This document shows, piece after piece, positions 1 to 12,739 of a DNA stretch of 64,000 bases. Source of the stretch: Branchiostoma floridae (taxonomy: Eukaryota; Chordata; Leptocardii; Amphioxiformes; Branchiostomatidae). The position numbers and the translations under genes are program-made. The DNA is taken from NCBI RefSeq assembly GCF_000003815.2, contig NC_049982.1, forward strand, positions 14,485,931-14,549,930. Reading direction: 5' to 3'. Positions within the stretch are counted from its first letter, which is position 1. The number at the start of each line of letters is the position of its first letter. Below the pieces are notes generated by a model. That model saw only the letters and a list, made by a program, of their open reading frames with translations, searched no databases and was not told where the DNA came from.

Positions 1-1239
1 ATCCAGAAAATGCCTGTACCTCCCAAAAAACGTAGACTGAAACACAGAATATTGAAGAATTACGACTAATTACCTATGAGTAAAATTGCTATAATGGCAG
101 AAGAGTTGTCTAAAGATGAGAAACTTTACCATATGGCAATACCTGTTAACAATCCTCCTTAGCTTAAATGCTACCGAGGATCATTTGTGTTGTGCAAAGT
201 TTCATCTACAGTACTGGATGGGAGATCGCGCTTATGTTATCATAATGGTTACTGACGTAAAATATAACGTTACATGTTATGACACTGTACTACCGGTGTA
301 TTTCAACCTGTCTGATCAGTTTAATAGCTCTGAATAAGTGTCACAAATAATGCATACTAACTCTTATTATACATAACTCTTATTATCATACTTAACTCTA
401 ATTCTAACGTTAACTACTAGCAAATACGACAGTGGCAAAACGCCTTTCGCAATGTAAAGGCTGTGATACATTGCACAAAACATTCACTACAAAGCAAGGC
501 ATATATTCTCTACAAGCAGCATATTACATGGCAACCATACCTGATCAAACCTGGGTTTTCCCAGCCGGAATGCTGGATACCCGTCAGCGTCTACCTTCGC
601 TACAGCAGCCATTTTGCTGACCCCGCCCACAAGGGTTCATTGACCCGCAGTGACCCCACATGTACTGTATCAAGGTACATTGTACCTGCGTGCATTGCGT
701 CGATTTTCTCTGTTATCTCCGCAAACGGAGCTTCGGGCCCTAAGGGTTTCGTTAGTTACTTGGTTGGCTGTTGGTTATAATATTTATTTTTACGCAATAC
801 TATAACGTTAATGGTTTTTGTGTTGTTATCTGGTTTGATGTGTCTGTGACTACTAGTATGTCCTACCACAACAACGTCTTCTGACTATATGTTTTTAAAA
901 AGATGGTAGAGTACACGCTTGAATATCAAAGAATTGTAGTACTCTCAATCTGCTTTCTTTCTTCTCTCACAAACATCATTGTTGTGTTCTTCCATATCAT
1001 AACCGCAAGGTTCAATCACTTTAACAGACACGACTGTTTGAGCATGATGGCCCTGTTTGAGCTCCCAACGAAGCCGCAGCTGCAGGTGTCCGTAGTAATG
1101 TTCCGCTACGCGGCGCCTCCTGGCGACATTACCACATGCACAACAAGCAGCTGCTGGCAGCTCCCTGTCGGACGGTCGGGTCAATCTTTAATATCCAAGC
1201 AGATCCTACGGTAGCATACCCTGTAGCGAAAGACACTCA
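1..1239. other. no recognisable gene
   Basis: AT-rich with short frames only (up to 105 codons). None shows a domain, splice pattern or composition that supports coding. Confidence 0.6.
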
Positions 1240-1480
1240 TAGGCCTAGAATTTTTTCCTCTTCGGGAACGTCAGATAGACTATAATGGGCAAACATATTG
1301 CGTTGTACCCTACTAATCATACTTGTAGAAGTGACTTGGCAAGTGATACCAGTCCAGTACCACACTAGTATCACTTTTACTACACTGGTTGACTTTTTAA
1401 ATTCAGCAATGGATGCCTTATTAGTTGTGATGCCACGTTTTGTCACCTCAAATCTTGTTACTTGCTGTGGCCTAAGATAC
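1240..1480 (-). repeat. dispersed repeat, copy 1 (TTAGGCCACAGCAAGT end)
   Basis: Read on the minus strand it begins TTAGGCCACAGCAAGTAAC and shares long blocks with 55195-55520, such as CACTTCTACAAGTA and TACAACGCAATAT. The copies differ by an internal segment of about 85 bp. No complete coding frame remains, and it looks like an old transposon remnant. Confidence 0.55.
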
Positions 1481-1532
1481 GCTTACATCTGATCCATTAG
1501 TCATTTCTTGAAAGAAGATTAAACTTTATCTA

Positions 1533-2768
1533 AAGGTCCCCTCTCACTTGACGTGGGGCACGCTTGCGGCATTGCTGCGTTCGTTCACTGCGGCACTGTT
1601 GTGTTAATTTCGCCGATTTTGTCTTGCACTCACACTGACGTGCGGCACTGTTGCGTTTCTAGACTAAATGAACATGCTATTGACAATTGCAGCGTTGTCA
1701 ATTGATGAAAAATCATCGTAAAATGATGAGAATGCCCCAAAGTGAGGTTTATAATGAAAAGATTCCCTGATGATAATGAATTATGTGGTACATATGCTAT
1801 AAATAACCTTGAAAGACTTGAAAGACAGTAAAGGAAATGACCCAAATGAACGGACACTAACCATATACCAGATTTCACTCGATGTGTACGTTTTGCACCA
1901 TGTAACGTTATGTGTAATTATGTATGTTTATATGTTTATTCACCAATTTTGCAAATTTTTAAAATGAAAATGCTTGATATTTCATACTTTTTTTGTATGA
2001 CGCGGAGTATTTTCATTGTCGGCGGATGGCTTGCCAGCCTATTGATGTCTAAGTCTATCATATTTGTAAAAAGTGAGAAAAATATGGCCCATGGGTCCGA
2101 ATGACTGCAATTTTGTATTTTATCGGCGGCAGGCTACCAGCAATGATTAGCTTGTAACGTTATAACGCAAACGCAAACTCGTTATCATCCAACATAAATA
2201 ATTTATTTTTGAACGTTGCACGATAATCTTTTTCTCTACATCCGTAGGTTAATCGATAAAGAAGTTACTTATTTTTTGTTTTCAAGTATAAAATACTGAC
2301 CTAATTCCAATTAAATAAATCAAAAGATGTATTTTTAAGTTAACTCTGAATACGGATACAAGGTAAGTTTTCTGGAATTCGCAGTGTTTTTACTGGATCG
2401 AAAACCATTGTAAAATTATCAGAAATGCATCTATAATAGTTTTTCGGTAATAAAAGGATCTTTACTTTTGATTCTTGGTGTAAAATAGGCAAAATATATC
2501 CTTGAAACTGTTTGGGGCATGGTGGCGGCACTGTGGGGGCATTGTTGGGGCACCGTTGGGGCACTGTTGCGGCACTGTTGCGGCATCTTGCCACTTGCGT
2601 TATTTTTAAACTTTTTAAAAAACGTCGCGCTTGCAAGCGGCACTTCTAGGTTTGCTTGCGGCACCTCTAGGTTTGCTTGCGGCACCTCTAGGTTCCGTGG
2701 GGGTACATCTGCGTTTTCGAACGCAGCAATGCCGCAAGCGTGCCGCACGTCAAGTGAGAGGGGGCCTT
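1533..2768. mobile_element. MITE-like element, family A (long copy, 1.24 kb)
   Basis: Both ends carry an inverted repeat of the form AAGG-CCCCTCTCACTTGACGTG followed by GGCACGCTTGCGGCATTGCTGCG. The right flank is TTAA and the left TAAA, suggesting a TTAA-like target. Inside are runs of GGCACTGTTG-type words (2519-2585) and a 21-bp triplicate (2637-2699) containing CTAGGTTTGCTTGCGGCAC. There is no transposase frame, so it is non-autonomous. It shares internal blocks with the element at 30460-31373. Confidence 0.75.
2637..2699. repeat. 21-bp tandem repeat inside the family A element
   Basis: Three tandem copies of a 21-bp unit containing CACCTCTAGGTTTGCTTG. Relatives, with CCTAGAGGTGACACAAG words, occur inside the related element near 30535-30595. 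Confidence 0.7.
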
Positions 2769-2999
2769 AACCAATTACCTGAACTTCTGAAGTAATTGGT
2801 ACCTACCCAAATTTTAGTCCGCCTTGTTCACGGAATGGGCCGGTATGATGTTTTTTTCGGAAAGTGACGTTGAAGTATGTCACTGCAGTAACGGTCCGGT
2901 TTTTTTTTTTTTTTGAGATCACATCCGCCACCTTTTTCTGAAAACTTGGTTGTTCAAGGTTTAAAGTATGTGGTGTGCACGACACGCCTGGCCGTAAGC

Positions 3000-3340
3000 C
3001 GGTTGCGTGCATCGTTCGTTGCGCACGTGGTAATTGCTTATAACGTACAATCACTGTGCGATTGCCACGTTACCGTATGCAGGCCCTACTTACACGTGCT
3101 GCGTACCTATGGTTTTCCGTACGGGGGTGGAGGGTGGGGTGGGGAATCCGCAGCCCGATGACAGACAAAGTACTGCCTGCACGTAAAGTTCTACGGCGTG
3201 TCTGCGTGCTCTCAAATCTGTCGAATGCCGTACGAGTTTGTATGGGGGCGGTACCTACCACTTACGGATCCCCAAAGATTGCCCACGTTTTGGCACGTAG
3301 ACAGCACGTATTTGCACGTACGGCGTGTTGTGCCCTTAGC
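3000..3340. other. CpG/ACGT-rich block
   Basis: About a dozen ACGT tetramers occur in some 340 bp (for example GCACGTGG, CCACGTTA, ACACGTGC, GCACGTAA, GGCACGTAG), against an AT-rich surrounding. No coding frame is convincing. It may be the body of an old CpG-rich transposon or a cluster of bHLH/PAS-type sites. Confidence 0.3.
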
Positions 3341-4301
3341 TTCAGATAGTTATAAAAGTCTTCTTCCGTAATGTCATTAAGAACACAGATAAACATGGAG
3401 AGTATTCAAGATTTTAAAAGGATTTAAACATATACTAAGTATCTTTTTAAAAGCTATACGTCGAGGCAGAAAAGCAGAAAAATTTTACAGTAATATATTT
3501 ACTTATTTAAGAGCTATATGATGGCATTGATATAAACGACCAATATCATGAGGACACAAGGAGAGAAAATAGAAATAATCATAACATTTAATGGAGTGTG
3601 ACACACGAACCTATATATAATACTTTGACATTAAATAATTATGAGGATAACCACCTGTCGCCGTCTGATACTTTCGTTATCAAGCGCAGTGTAACGATCA
3701 ATCCATTAACCATATTTTCACTTCATGATTGTGTTCCTGAGTACAGTTAATTAACGTTGGTACTTGGAAGATGAATGAGCAGCTATAGTTGCACCCTGTG
3801 CTGGATTTCTACTCTCCAAACAGAGGTTTGGCTCCGGCTGTTTGGAAGTGTGTTGTGTTTTTGTCGGGCTTTCTTCTTTGTACCGTCGGGAGACATGAAC
3901 AAGACGGTACGACCAACGGAAACGCCTGGAAACACGTCAAAATGACACAACAGCCAATGGTAGCCGGAGCTGAACCCCTAATTGAAATTACTTGATTGCT
4001 CAACGTTTGAGCTTCATGTAAGAAAGTTGACCACTTCTTAGGGATCATGTGCAGCAGCCGCATACGTTAGTGTCACATTTGTTATGGCCATGATTTTCCA
4101 CACATCCACAATGAACCATACATTTATTTCATTTAACTGATATGGCCTCCGGGACACTAAGGTCAAAGTCAAAATCCTGGACACAAGGCCGGATTTCTTT
4201 GCAAGTGGAGTGAAGGCGGCTGACATGAACATGACATGAACACTTGGACATGAAAAAGTGGACCTTCGAGCCTGAAAAAGTGGACCTTTTGAGCGTGTTG
4301 T

Positions 4302-4317
4302 GGGGGGGGGGGGGGGG
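4302..4317 (+). repeat. poly-G run
   Basis: Sixteen consecutive G residues, close to an assembly gap that starts at 4635. Confidence 0.9.
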
Positions 4318-4634
4318 TCGGATACCGGCATGGTGTAGGAGATAGTAATCTGCGCACCTGTCTTTATGAATACTGTGCTGACACATCTTACAACATGCTT
4401 GAATACAGGGGCGTTCCCAGTGGGTATCATGCATGTATGTACATTTATCATTGCTGCGGACACCAGTGGCGAGCCAGGAGGGGGGCCTGCCCCAAACGGT
4501 TGGTCTTGAGAGCTCTCAAGATGTTTAATTTACAGGATCGATGCTGGTTTGCACTCGGTCAAAACCAGCCCTTGGCTTTGAACGCTAAGATAGAATGAAA
4601 AATAAACCAATGGGACAAAACCTTGACTTGACCT

Positions 4635-4757
4635 NNNNNNNNNNNNNNNNNNNNNNNNNNNNNNNNNNNNNNNNNNNNNNNNNNNNNNNNNNNNNNNNNN
4701 NNNNNNNNNNNNNNNNNNNNNNNNNNNNNNNNNNNNNNNNNNNNNNNNNNNNNNNNN
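4635..4757. other. assembly gap (Ns)
   Basis: Run of 123 undetermined bases. Any frame spanning it is artefactual. Confidence 1.
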
Positions 4758-7700
4758 TATATATAGCACAGAAAGGTAATACTGTATATTGTAGACCCGC
4801 GATATACAGTGGCTAGATTACGTTTAATAGAATAGAATTATGTTCTGTTTTTATTTGAAATTTGAAAAAGTACACTTCCGCTATTCCTTCAGTTGTTATT
4901 TTTGCAAATGATCATCATATCTTCTCCACCACCATCATCTCCACCACTGTATCCATCTTAGCAAATAACATCCGATTTCCATCAATTGAAGAAGAATATG
5001 TATTTCTGACGGACAATCGGGATGTGGTTGATTTGCCGTAACTGTAAAACAAGCAAAGTCTTCTTCGAATAAAGTGACTTATGAATTACTTCAAATGTGA
5101 GTCTGAGTTCGGCATATACCACCGATAAGGCTTTACATGCAAGTTTGAATTAGGTGTTCCGTTGGACGCTACAGAATGCCGAGACGTCATACAAATTGAA
5201 GTTCATCATGGATTTTCTAAACAATGCAGTGTCTCATTCTTCGCATGAAACATTGCATTACATTAGCGTTGCCCCTGTCATTGAATTCCAGCTTGGTTTG
5301 TCCCGGGGGTTGATGGGATGTCACGAGGGGTTAATTCCAGTGTCCTTCCCTGGATAGATCACGTGCAGTGTTGGTCTGGCTTCAACACCGCGTACGGCCA
5401 CATCCACAGACAGCCTGACTCGGATGACAGTTGGCGGTTTCTCCAACAGCTGCCAGCTGCCTTGACATCGCTGAAGGTGGAGTCTCCGACTCTCTGAAGG
5501 TTCCGTACGTAAGTCAACTTATATTAACAAGACTTTGTTCAGATCTTTGTAGTGAATGAAGTCTGATATTTACTAAGGCGTAATCGTAAGGATGTTCACC
5601 TTACGGACCGACAAGCAGCAGGAGTCCTGTTATGAATAGTCACCATACTCCTGGCGTGCGGCCATCATGATGCTTCATGTTCCACGCCAGGTTAGGTGGC
5701 TGTACTCTAGCACAAGCACTGCAACATTGGCACCTTATCGCCAATATCCATAAGATAACCCCTATAACCCTAAAGTGTGACTAGGATTTTGTAAAAGCAG
5801 TCGATATGAGGAATAGGTACTATTCATAACGTCGCATGCTGGACATGTTCGAACTGGATTGAGCTAGGCATTCACGGCCACGTGAGAAGTCGTTTGATGT
5901 ATTACAACAGCCGTCGTCGCTTGAAGACTGGAGTGATGCACCGAAGGTCAGTTTACGGATACTGAATACTAGAAATTGGATTGGTATACCGTGACAACAG
6001 AGAAGATTGGGAAAGATAAGGTGAAGTTGAATAATATCACGAAAAGCTAGGAGTCGAGGCAGTGACAAACTGACCAGTCATGGTCCTTGAGCTGTAGTAA
6101 AACCGGAATAATAGCCAGAAAAAAACATCATTTCAGGAAAAGAGCCCCCTCCCCGTTTCCATTCTTCTGATCGTGCCTGTATGACACGATCCTTACACCT
6201 TTACTTCGTGGATTGTCACAGTCGTCTGTGATTTTTATGCCAGACGGTGGTTAGACTTTTTACTCACTCCTCCACTACTCAGTCAGAGTTGATGCGAGAT
6301 TGTAATGTTTCTGTCATCTAACAGATAGCCTACGTGAACAGCATGTAGCGCGAGACCATCGGTACGTACAAATAGAAATAACTCTCTGGCACAGTTGTCA
6401 CTTTTACCCGTTATTTGTTTCCATCATGGACAACTTACCGCCTTGTTCTGATGGCCGATGCGCTGCTTTTTCCTGGAACAGCCCTCGTAACAGGCGGCAT
6501 TTTGAGGTGACGCGGAACGGTGGAAGCATTTAACGTAATATGACTATATAGCTATTGCATATTTGATCGATGATGTAGACATGCAAGTGAGTGTTTAATA
6601 TATATACAAAAGGCAGCAGCATGCGGTTTTAACCTGTGGTGTCCAATCAAGGACAAATACATTATTGATATTTCCATTTGCTGTCGCTGTGCGTTGAATG
6701 CAGCGAAAGTCGAGCTCAGGATGCAAATAACGTTTGGAAGATTAAAGAGCCAGTTCTGAAGCACACGTGAATCAAGCACAACTTAGTTCATCAAATCATT
6801 ACTTTCACACAGAACATCTATCCGTCTTCGTATAATATGTGTGCTTTTGAGAAGATGATATTCATGCGATATAAGAGGCGATCACTGGTGCTCTAATTCT
6901 CATCAAATATTTAGTATTACCACTTGTGAGACTAACATGACGATATAGAACTCCCCGGGAACACTTGCGTACAGTTTGAATTCAATCTAATTCAAAAGAC
7001 TCCCGTAGGAGCTGCTCAGGCGGGGTGTTTTTCATGAGCCGGCTTGTGACTCTTGATACGTTCAAAGAGAGCTGATTCACTGTGGCTTAAACGCTCGCCC
7101 ATTTATCTTTTCCGCAATCTTCTAGTTGTCAGCTTCATTAAGACCAAAGCTAGCGTATGCATGTATATTGACTTGTTACTGTTAGAAAGGTTTGTCTTCC
7201 TTCGTGTCTCCTCCAACACGGTTTCAACTTAGTCTGACCCTAAAACTTTCCACTATGTCTTCCATAATGAAGTGTTCTGTTGAATTTTCGATGTATACTG
7301 TGTAGGCGCAGGCACGTCTACATGTTCAGTTCATGCAAATAAAGGGCGTAACACAAAAGCTACAGGCGCTATACAAACTGTGGTTACTTTTTGGCACATA
7401 GGTTCTGCCGGTTCATACATGGTGTAGTATACTTATACTTTGTGTTAGGAGCGATGTAATTAAGAGTTTGTGTTAATTGATGGGGCCCTGACAAGGCGCT
7501 AGGTCCATACGGTATGTATTTCGTGGAGAGAATGTGAATAGTTCGTACAGAATTTACGGCTATGGTTTATCAGAAGTATCATCACAATCACTGACATTAT
7601 TATCCACATACACTTATTCAATCAAATCCCCCGAGCTCATATCAGGTATGTCATGATAAGGAGGTATTGTTGTATATGCATATCTATGCTACGATATCCG

Positions 7701-9065
7701 CAACTGATTCGTACCAAGGAATACTTCTGCTTAATCTACAGATCTCATTACTTTAAAACAACATTCCTGATTGAAGAAGCTGTAGAAGTGACTGCATGAA
7801 GTATTTCAGGTAGACACGTACAGTGAACTAAAAGAACAAAAGCTAATCTAGACCAACAATCACTGTTGTTGAAGACAACCGATATCAGGACATGCAGACT
7901 GATCCAAGTAGGCACAGATATATTCGCACACCGTTGTCAAACTAAACCACTGAGCCCTCAGTTCTCGACAAAGGTTTCTAATCGTGTATTGACAGGTACA
8001 TAACTTTCGTCTGCGTTTTAAGTGGATCACATTGTACGGTAGCTGAATAGGATAACAGAACTGTGTAGGAATCTTAATACAAACCCACAAAATCGATCGT
8101 AGAAGTCGTCTGTTTAGAATTCATTGTAAAAGGCAGTTCCAAGAAAACGACTCGAACGGGGAATTAACTGGCGAGTAAAAGGTTTGAATAATAAGTCCTT
8201 TGGTACCTCCATGAAAGCCATGCATCCTTTATATATCTTCCTTCATTGTGTACCTGTGTATGAGCCATACAAGATGATAAATAGCCACTCTACAAAGATA
8301 AAGGGAGGCAAGGTCCCCGGTCGAGGTTATAGCTCATTAAAATTTGTCTTTGCATGTAAACTGGCCATCGTCTGACGATTGCATACATGACTAACTACAT
8401 GTACTTCAGTGTCCCTTTGTAACTATGTTGTCCCGTTAAACATTCGCCATACGCCGCTGATCTTAGCAACCGGAATTAGCAACAGATCAATAACTGTTTT
8501 TGGAACGTTTCATGTTATGGCGACCAGCTATCATCAGTGGTAAAAGACGGCCCTTCAACAGTAAATACATTCCTCCCTTCCCTCACGTAATAGCTGCCTT
8601 TTACAACACTTCGTTTTTTTTCAACGTTGGAAATAACTTTGATGTCGTAAGATGTACTTTGCACAGAAGTAGAGAAACCCTTCTATCGATGTTACCTTTT
8701 ATTTTCATCCACTCAACTTTCAAATTAAAGCACGTTGCACATACAGCCTGCTGTTTCACATGTTCTATAGAATTATGTGTACATGTGGGCTCTTCTCCAA
8801 AGGCACCGCGTTCGATGGGAAACGCCATACATGAATAAAGTTTGACTTAAAGCCTATTACGTGCCCAACGAGAGAGATCATGACATTGCCCTGACATGAC
8901 ATTAAACCATACATATTACACGTATTGCATTGAACTTTGTGCGACCACATCACTTGAACTTTAAAACAAAGTTTTGTTGAGCGATCCATCACTTTGACGC
9001 ATAATCTTTAAACCCTCCCACAAATCACCGTTAGACTATAGCCCGCCCTACTTTTTAACGCCTGC
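4758..9065. other. 4.3 kb without recognisable gene
   Basis: No frame above 112 codons and no family resemblance. The stretch 5150-5520 is somewhat richer in GC and ends at a donor-like CCGTACGTAAGT (5503), so a small unrecognised exon cannot be excluded. Confidence 0.5.
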
Positions 9066-9067
9066 TA

Positions 9068-9995
9068 CGAGGCCGGTTCAAAAATATAATGCCACTGGTT
9101 TTATAACAGGCTCATTTTTTAATAAAAAATTGGCACAAAGGTACAAGTATATATCCTCTTGAGATTTATATATCTCAATTTGTGGTTCAGAGTTTTATGA
9201 GCACCTGAGTTGATTTCAAGATGACCACACCCTTAGAAGCTTGTCAGGAGATCAGTTCCTCCAGACGACCATTTTAAAACTATTGTAGGAAGTTCAAATT
9301 TCACTTGTATAATATTGAATATATATTATATATATATTACATGCCAAATTTCATGTTTTAATGGTTCATCTTTTACAGCCACTAGAATGGAGCTAGTCGC
9401 TATATTACGCGCAGTTTGATTAATAGTCAAATACTTGGTTTGTTGAATAAAGGTTTTTGTATACTGCTTTTCCAAAAGATGCGAAACTTGGCACTATTAT
9501 CACCTGTTTAAAGACCAAGAAGTGTGCTAAGTTTTATTTTTCTCAATTAATAACAAAAGTTGGTTACGGAAATTTTAAGCAGCCCACCCCTAATCCACTA
9601 ATTACGACCCTGACGACCTTTTTTTCACCCCAGGAACGAAAAAAAGAATAAGTGATTGAATTTTAAAGATGAAAATAGGCATGTGGCTTATACAGAAATG
9701 CAACTTTATATATGTGCAATTTTACTTTCTTATAAAAGCTACAAGTGATTCAGGTACATTATCAATTTTACGTTAATTGACCCTCTACTTTCTTCCGACG
9801 GAATAACAAGGGTGTGGTCATCTTGAAATCAACTCAGTCACTCATGAAAAAAACTGAACAACAAATTGAGATATTCGAATCTCAAGATCTAGAGGATATA
9901 GTCTATTCTTGTAGCTTTGTACGAAATTTCAACTCATTCGATGAAAAAAAGAGTCTGTTATAAAACCAGTGGCATTACTTTTTGAACCGGCCTCG
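9068..9995. mobile_element. mariner-like non-autonomous element, 928 bp
   Basis: The terminal inverted repeat CGAGGCCGGTTCAAAAA is flanked by TA on both sides (9066-9067 and 9996-9997), the Tc1/mariner target duplication. CGAGG---GTTCAAAAA is a typical mariner-type end. The inverted arms extend inward about 170-190 bp (AATGCCACTGGTTTTATAACAG; TTGATTTCAAGATGACCACACCC), with moderate divergence. No transposase frame survives; the longest internal frame is 64 codons. It would have depended on a transposase supplied from elsewhere. Confidence 0.85.
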
Positions 9996-11709
9996 TAGTT
10001 CTCCACAGTGTTTAATCCACCCATGCATAGATAATCGGCACTTTGGCACACATTACTGTAGTATGTAAGCCATGCAGCTTCACGTCCTGTCAGACCACAG
10101 TGCAAGCAGCTGGATCCTCTGACAAATGAGTACGCGAGGAAAAGTGAAAGATAGGCTTTAGGCGATATCTGACAGGGATCATTGGGAATACTTAGCAGAC
10201 CACAGAAGAACGTGCTTTGTTCATTCCTGATTCAGATACTAGTGCCGACCGATCGTGAATTGCCTTCACCAGAGATGGCAATGGTGTGCGCGCGCGCGTG
10301 TGAGTTTGTGGATAGCATAACTCGGGAAGATCTGTGTGGATCTTAAGGTGGGTTTACACCTGCGTATATTTTCAAGTGCGCGTGAGTTCCGCATGAAATT
10401 TTGTCAATACGCGGCCGAACGCCCAACATTTGGAATTTTTTTGGAATAAATTGAATTGTAGGTCGAGCCCATCTGGCGTTTGAATTACGACTTCAGCGTT
10501 TTCATTTCGCATGAGATGCGTATGATTGCAACTGAAATGCGCAACAAAATTTTCCGTACTGCGAATAGATTCGTATGGGGGACGTATGTTGGGCGTTTTC
10601 CGGACGCACACAACGTCTACCGACCGCATGCCTGACGCACCTGGTGCTAACTGCATTCCAAACGCATTTCAGGTGTGTCAGAGGAACAGTTTGTGTTACA
10701 TATACTTTTGTTTGCGAGCATTGCCAATAGAGTATTTTTGTTAGAGGATCCCTTTGTACTACGTATGCCTTTGTTTACAGGCAGTGCAAGAACATTGACA
10801 AGTAAACAGTGAAGAGGTTTTTTTTATTCATTTGCGAAGCAGTAAAGCAGTGACACTGTGCTTTTACAGAAATGTGGGCCATCATTTACCTTAAGAAATT
10901 ATGTGCACTGTTAAGATTGTGTTTGTTTTCACTTTGTCCTTAATGATTTCCCCTATCATCTTAGTATTTCAACTACTATAAAAATCACACTCATACACAC
11001 CACAAAACGTATTCAAGATCTTTATCAAACACGAAAATTAAACAATTTTGAAACCTTACGCCCTCTTTCAAAGTTATAATATGGCTCTATATTGCACCTT
11101 TATATCATGTGTTTCTACACAAAAAAAAGTGCCATTATCAGCAAATTAAGTCAAATATCTGTTACACAAAATGGCATGTGTGTCGCACAAATTGACCCAG
11201 TGCTTGAGCAGGTTCCTCTACATCTTCCCGTCCCTGGAGGCTCTGCTGGGACCAGTGTACTGCATTCATGGTGTCCTGCAAGTTGTGACCATCTCTTCAT
11301 GCCCCCGGTACAAATTCGTCAGTCCTGGCCTGGATCTGACATCATAAACCGGAAGATTCCAAAAAATCCCTATCGACCAGAGGGTTTGTCCATTCTGTCC
11401 AGAGCTAATAGAAGACGACTATCACTTTATGGTTGTATGTCCCAAATATTCCGATATACGCAATTTTCTATACAGAAGGCTGTCATTTTGTACACAAGGA
11501 TTTATTCAAAGGGACCTGAAGTGCAAATTCAAATACATAATGACATGTGACAATCCCTGCATGGCAGATATAGGAAAATATATCAAAGAAGGTTTAGACA
11601 TTAGAAATTCCCCAAATGATTGTAAAAGCCTCCAATGATTGTAAGAAACTTATCCCATAATACTGTAACTCCTGTACTAGTTGGATAAGCTTTAACTAAA
11701 GTTAAGAGC

Positions 11710-11780
11710 GTACAAAGTATGGCATCTACATAACTACAGTGCTATAAGCACTGTAGTTATGTAGATGCCATACTTTGTAC
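11710..11780. repeat. perfect palindrome, 34-bp arms
   Basis: Arms of 34 bp beginning GTACAAAGTATGGCATCTAC pair perfectly around a 3-base centre (ATA). Single-stranded DNA or RNA would form one long hairpin. Confidence 0.95.
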
Positions 11781-11792
11781 CTCTTTGTACTT

Positions 11793-11851
11793 AGTATGGC
11801 ATCTACATAACTACAGTGCTATAAGCACTGTAGTTATGTAGATGCCATACT
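11793..11851. repeat. second copy of the palindrome, 28-bp arms
   Basis: Repeats the core of the neighbouring palindrome (AGTATGGCATCTAC ... GTAGATGCCATACT) with 28-bp perfect arms and the same ATA centre. The two hairpins form a direct tandem pair 12 bp apart. Confidence 0.95.
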
Positions 11852-12739
11852 TTGTACCTCGTACAATTGTTGTGCAATAAAGTTATATACATCTTGAGAT
11901 GATTTTTTTTTCTGGAGTCAGATGCACCTTCGTATTTATTCCAAATCTGGAGTGTGCGTCGATCACGCTATCAGTACGCGTAGTATGCGCAAAGCGATCG
12001 CAGAACGCACGGTACTAAATCGTGATCTATGTGTGCATTCGTTATACGGTCGCTCATGGTGCGTTGTGTCTGCGCTGTAAGAACGCTATGTACTCGCATT
12101 ACCGCGATTTCCGCGTATTACTGCGTGTAAAGCGCAAACATGTAGCGTCTCCATAGCGCAATCGACCGACGTGGGACCACTGTATTGCGCATCCATAACG
12201 TTTTGGGCACCAAACTGCGTACGAATGATAGTTTTGTGCATGTCCAAAACTATCAGACGAACTGGGCGTATATTTTCGTTTGCCTGCGTACGTGAAACTT
12301 TCTAAAGACGATTCAGATGCGATAGAGGTGCAACTTGTGCGTGTGGCCGCGTATTGAAGAAATTAGTCAAAATGTCGAAAAATGTCAAAACGGAACTCAT
12401 GCGGCATGAAAATATACGCAGGTGTAAACCCACCTTTAATGAGTTTCGGTATGTGAGTTGACGTACGCAGTCTGTACGTGCTGTATAAGGATAGGACTTT
12501 CATTCTAGGGAGTTCAGACATGTGTGATTTGGTTGAAAAAGATCATCATGACAATGATGACTCCATTACATATTAGGTAGAAAGGTCCTTGACATGTTTA
12601 TGGAAAATGGTCGGAATTTAGTATTATATTATTCTGAGATATTTACTTAGATTAAGGTTAGCATCATACATAAAGTATGCAAGTTAGGGCATACTTTCAA
12701 TAGTTACTAGTTGGCGAGGAGGTCATCATTACGCAATCA

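Larger units (their letters stand above)
11353..11890 (+). mobile_element. LINE retrotransposon 3' fragment (C-terminal zinc-knuckle region)
   Basis: One frame from about 11353 reads GRFQKIPIDQRVCPFCPEL, then IEDDYHFMVVCPKYSDIRNF and KFKYIMTCDNPCMADIGKYI. The CPFC...EDD-HF--CP-Y---R pattern is the C-terminal motif found after the reverse transcriptase of many non-LTR elements. A related copy at 16239-16440 shares KFKYI--DNP-----GKYI. The frame is closed upstream by TAA, so only the 3' end was inserted (5' truncation is usual for LINEs). The 3' side ends near GCAATAAAGTT (about 11874). It sits inside the TTAA-flanked element. Confidence 0.7.
10347..12434. mobile_element. TTAA-flanked inverted-repeat element (2.1 kb), family A-like
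   Basis: Ends are GGTGGGTTTACACCTGCGTA and its reverse complement, with arms similar for about 80 bp (through AATACGCGGCC). TTAA lies outside both (10343-10346, 12436-12439). The interior is CpG-rich (many ACGC/GCGT words) apart from an inserted LINE fragment and a pair of palindromes around 11190-11890. No transposase is present. TTAA flanks suggest a piggyBac-type target, but the terminal bases are not those of canonical piggyBac, so the superfamily is open. Confidence 0.8.

Noticed and set aside
4530-4816. Frames spanning the N gap at 4635-4757
   Set aside because: Their length comes from undetermined bases.
10372-10744. Frames of 72-94 codons on both strands at 10372-10744
   Set aside because: They lie in the CpG-rich arm of the 2.1-kb inverted-repeat element and show no domain.
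11710-11851. microRNA gene call for the twin palindromes
   Set aside because: The arms pair perfectly without bulges and the sequence lies in transposon debris; small-RNA data would be needed.
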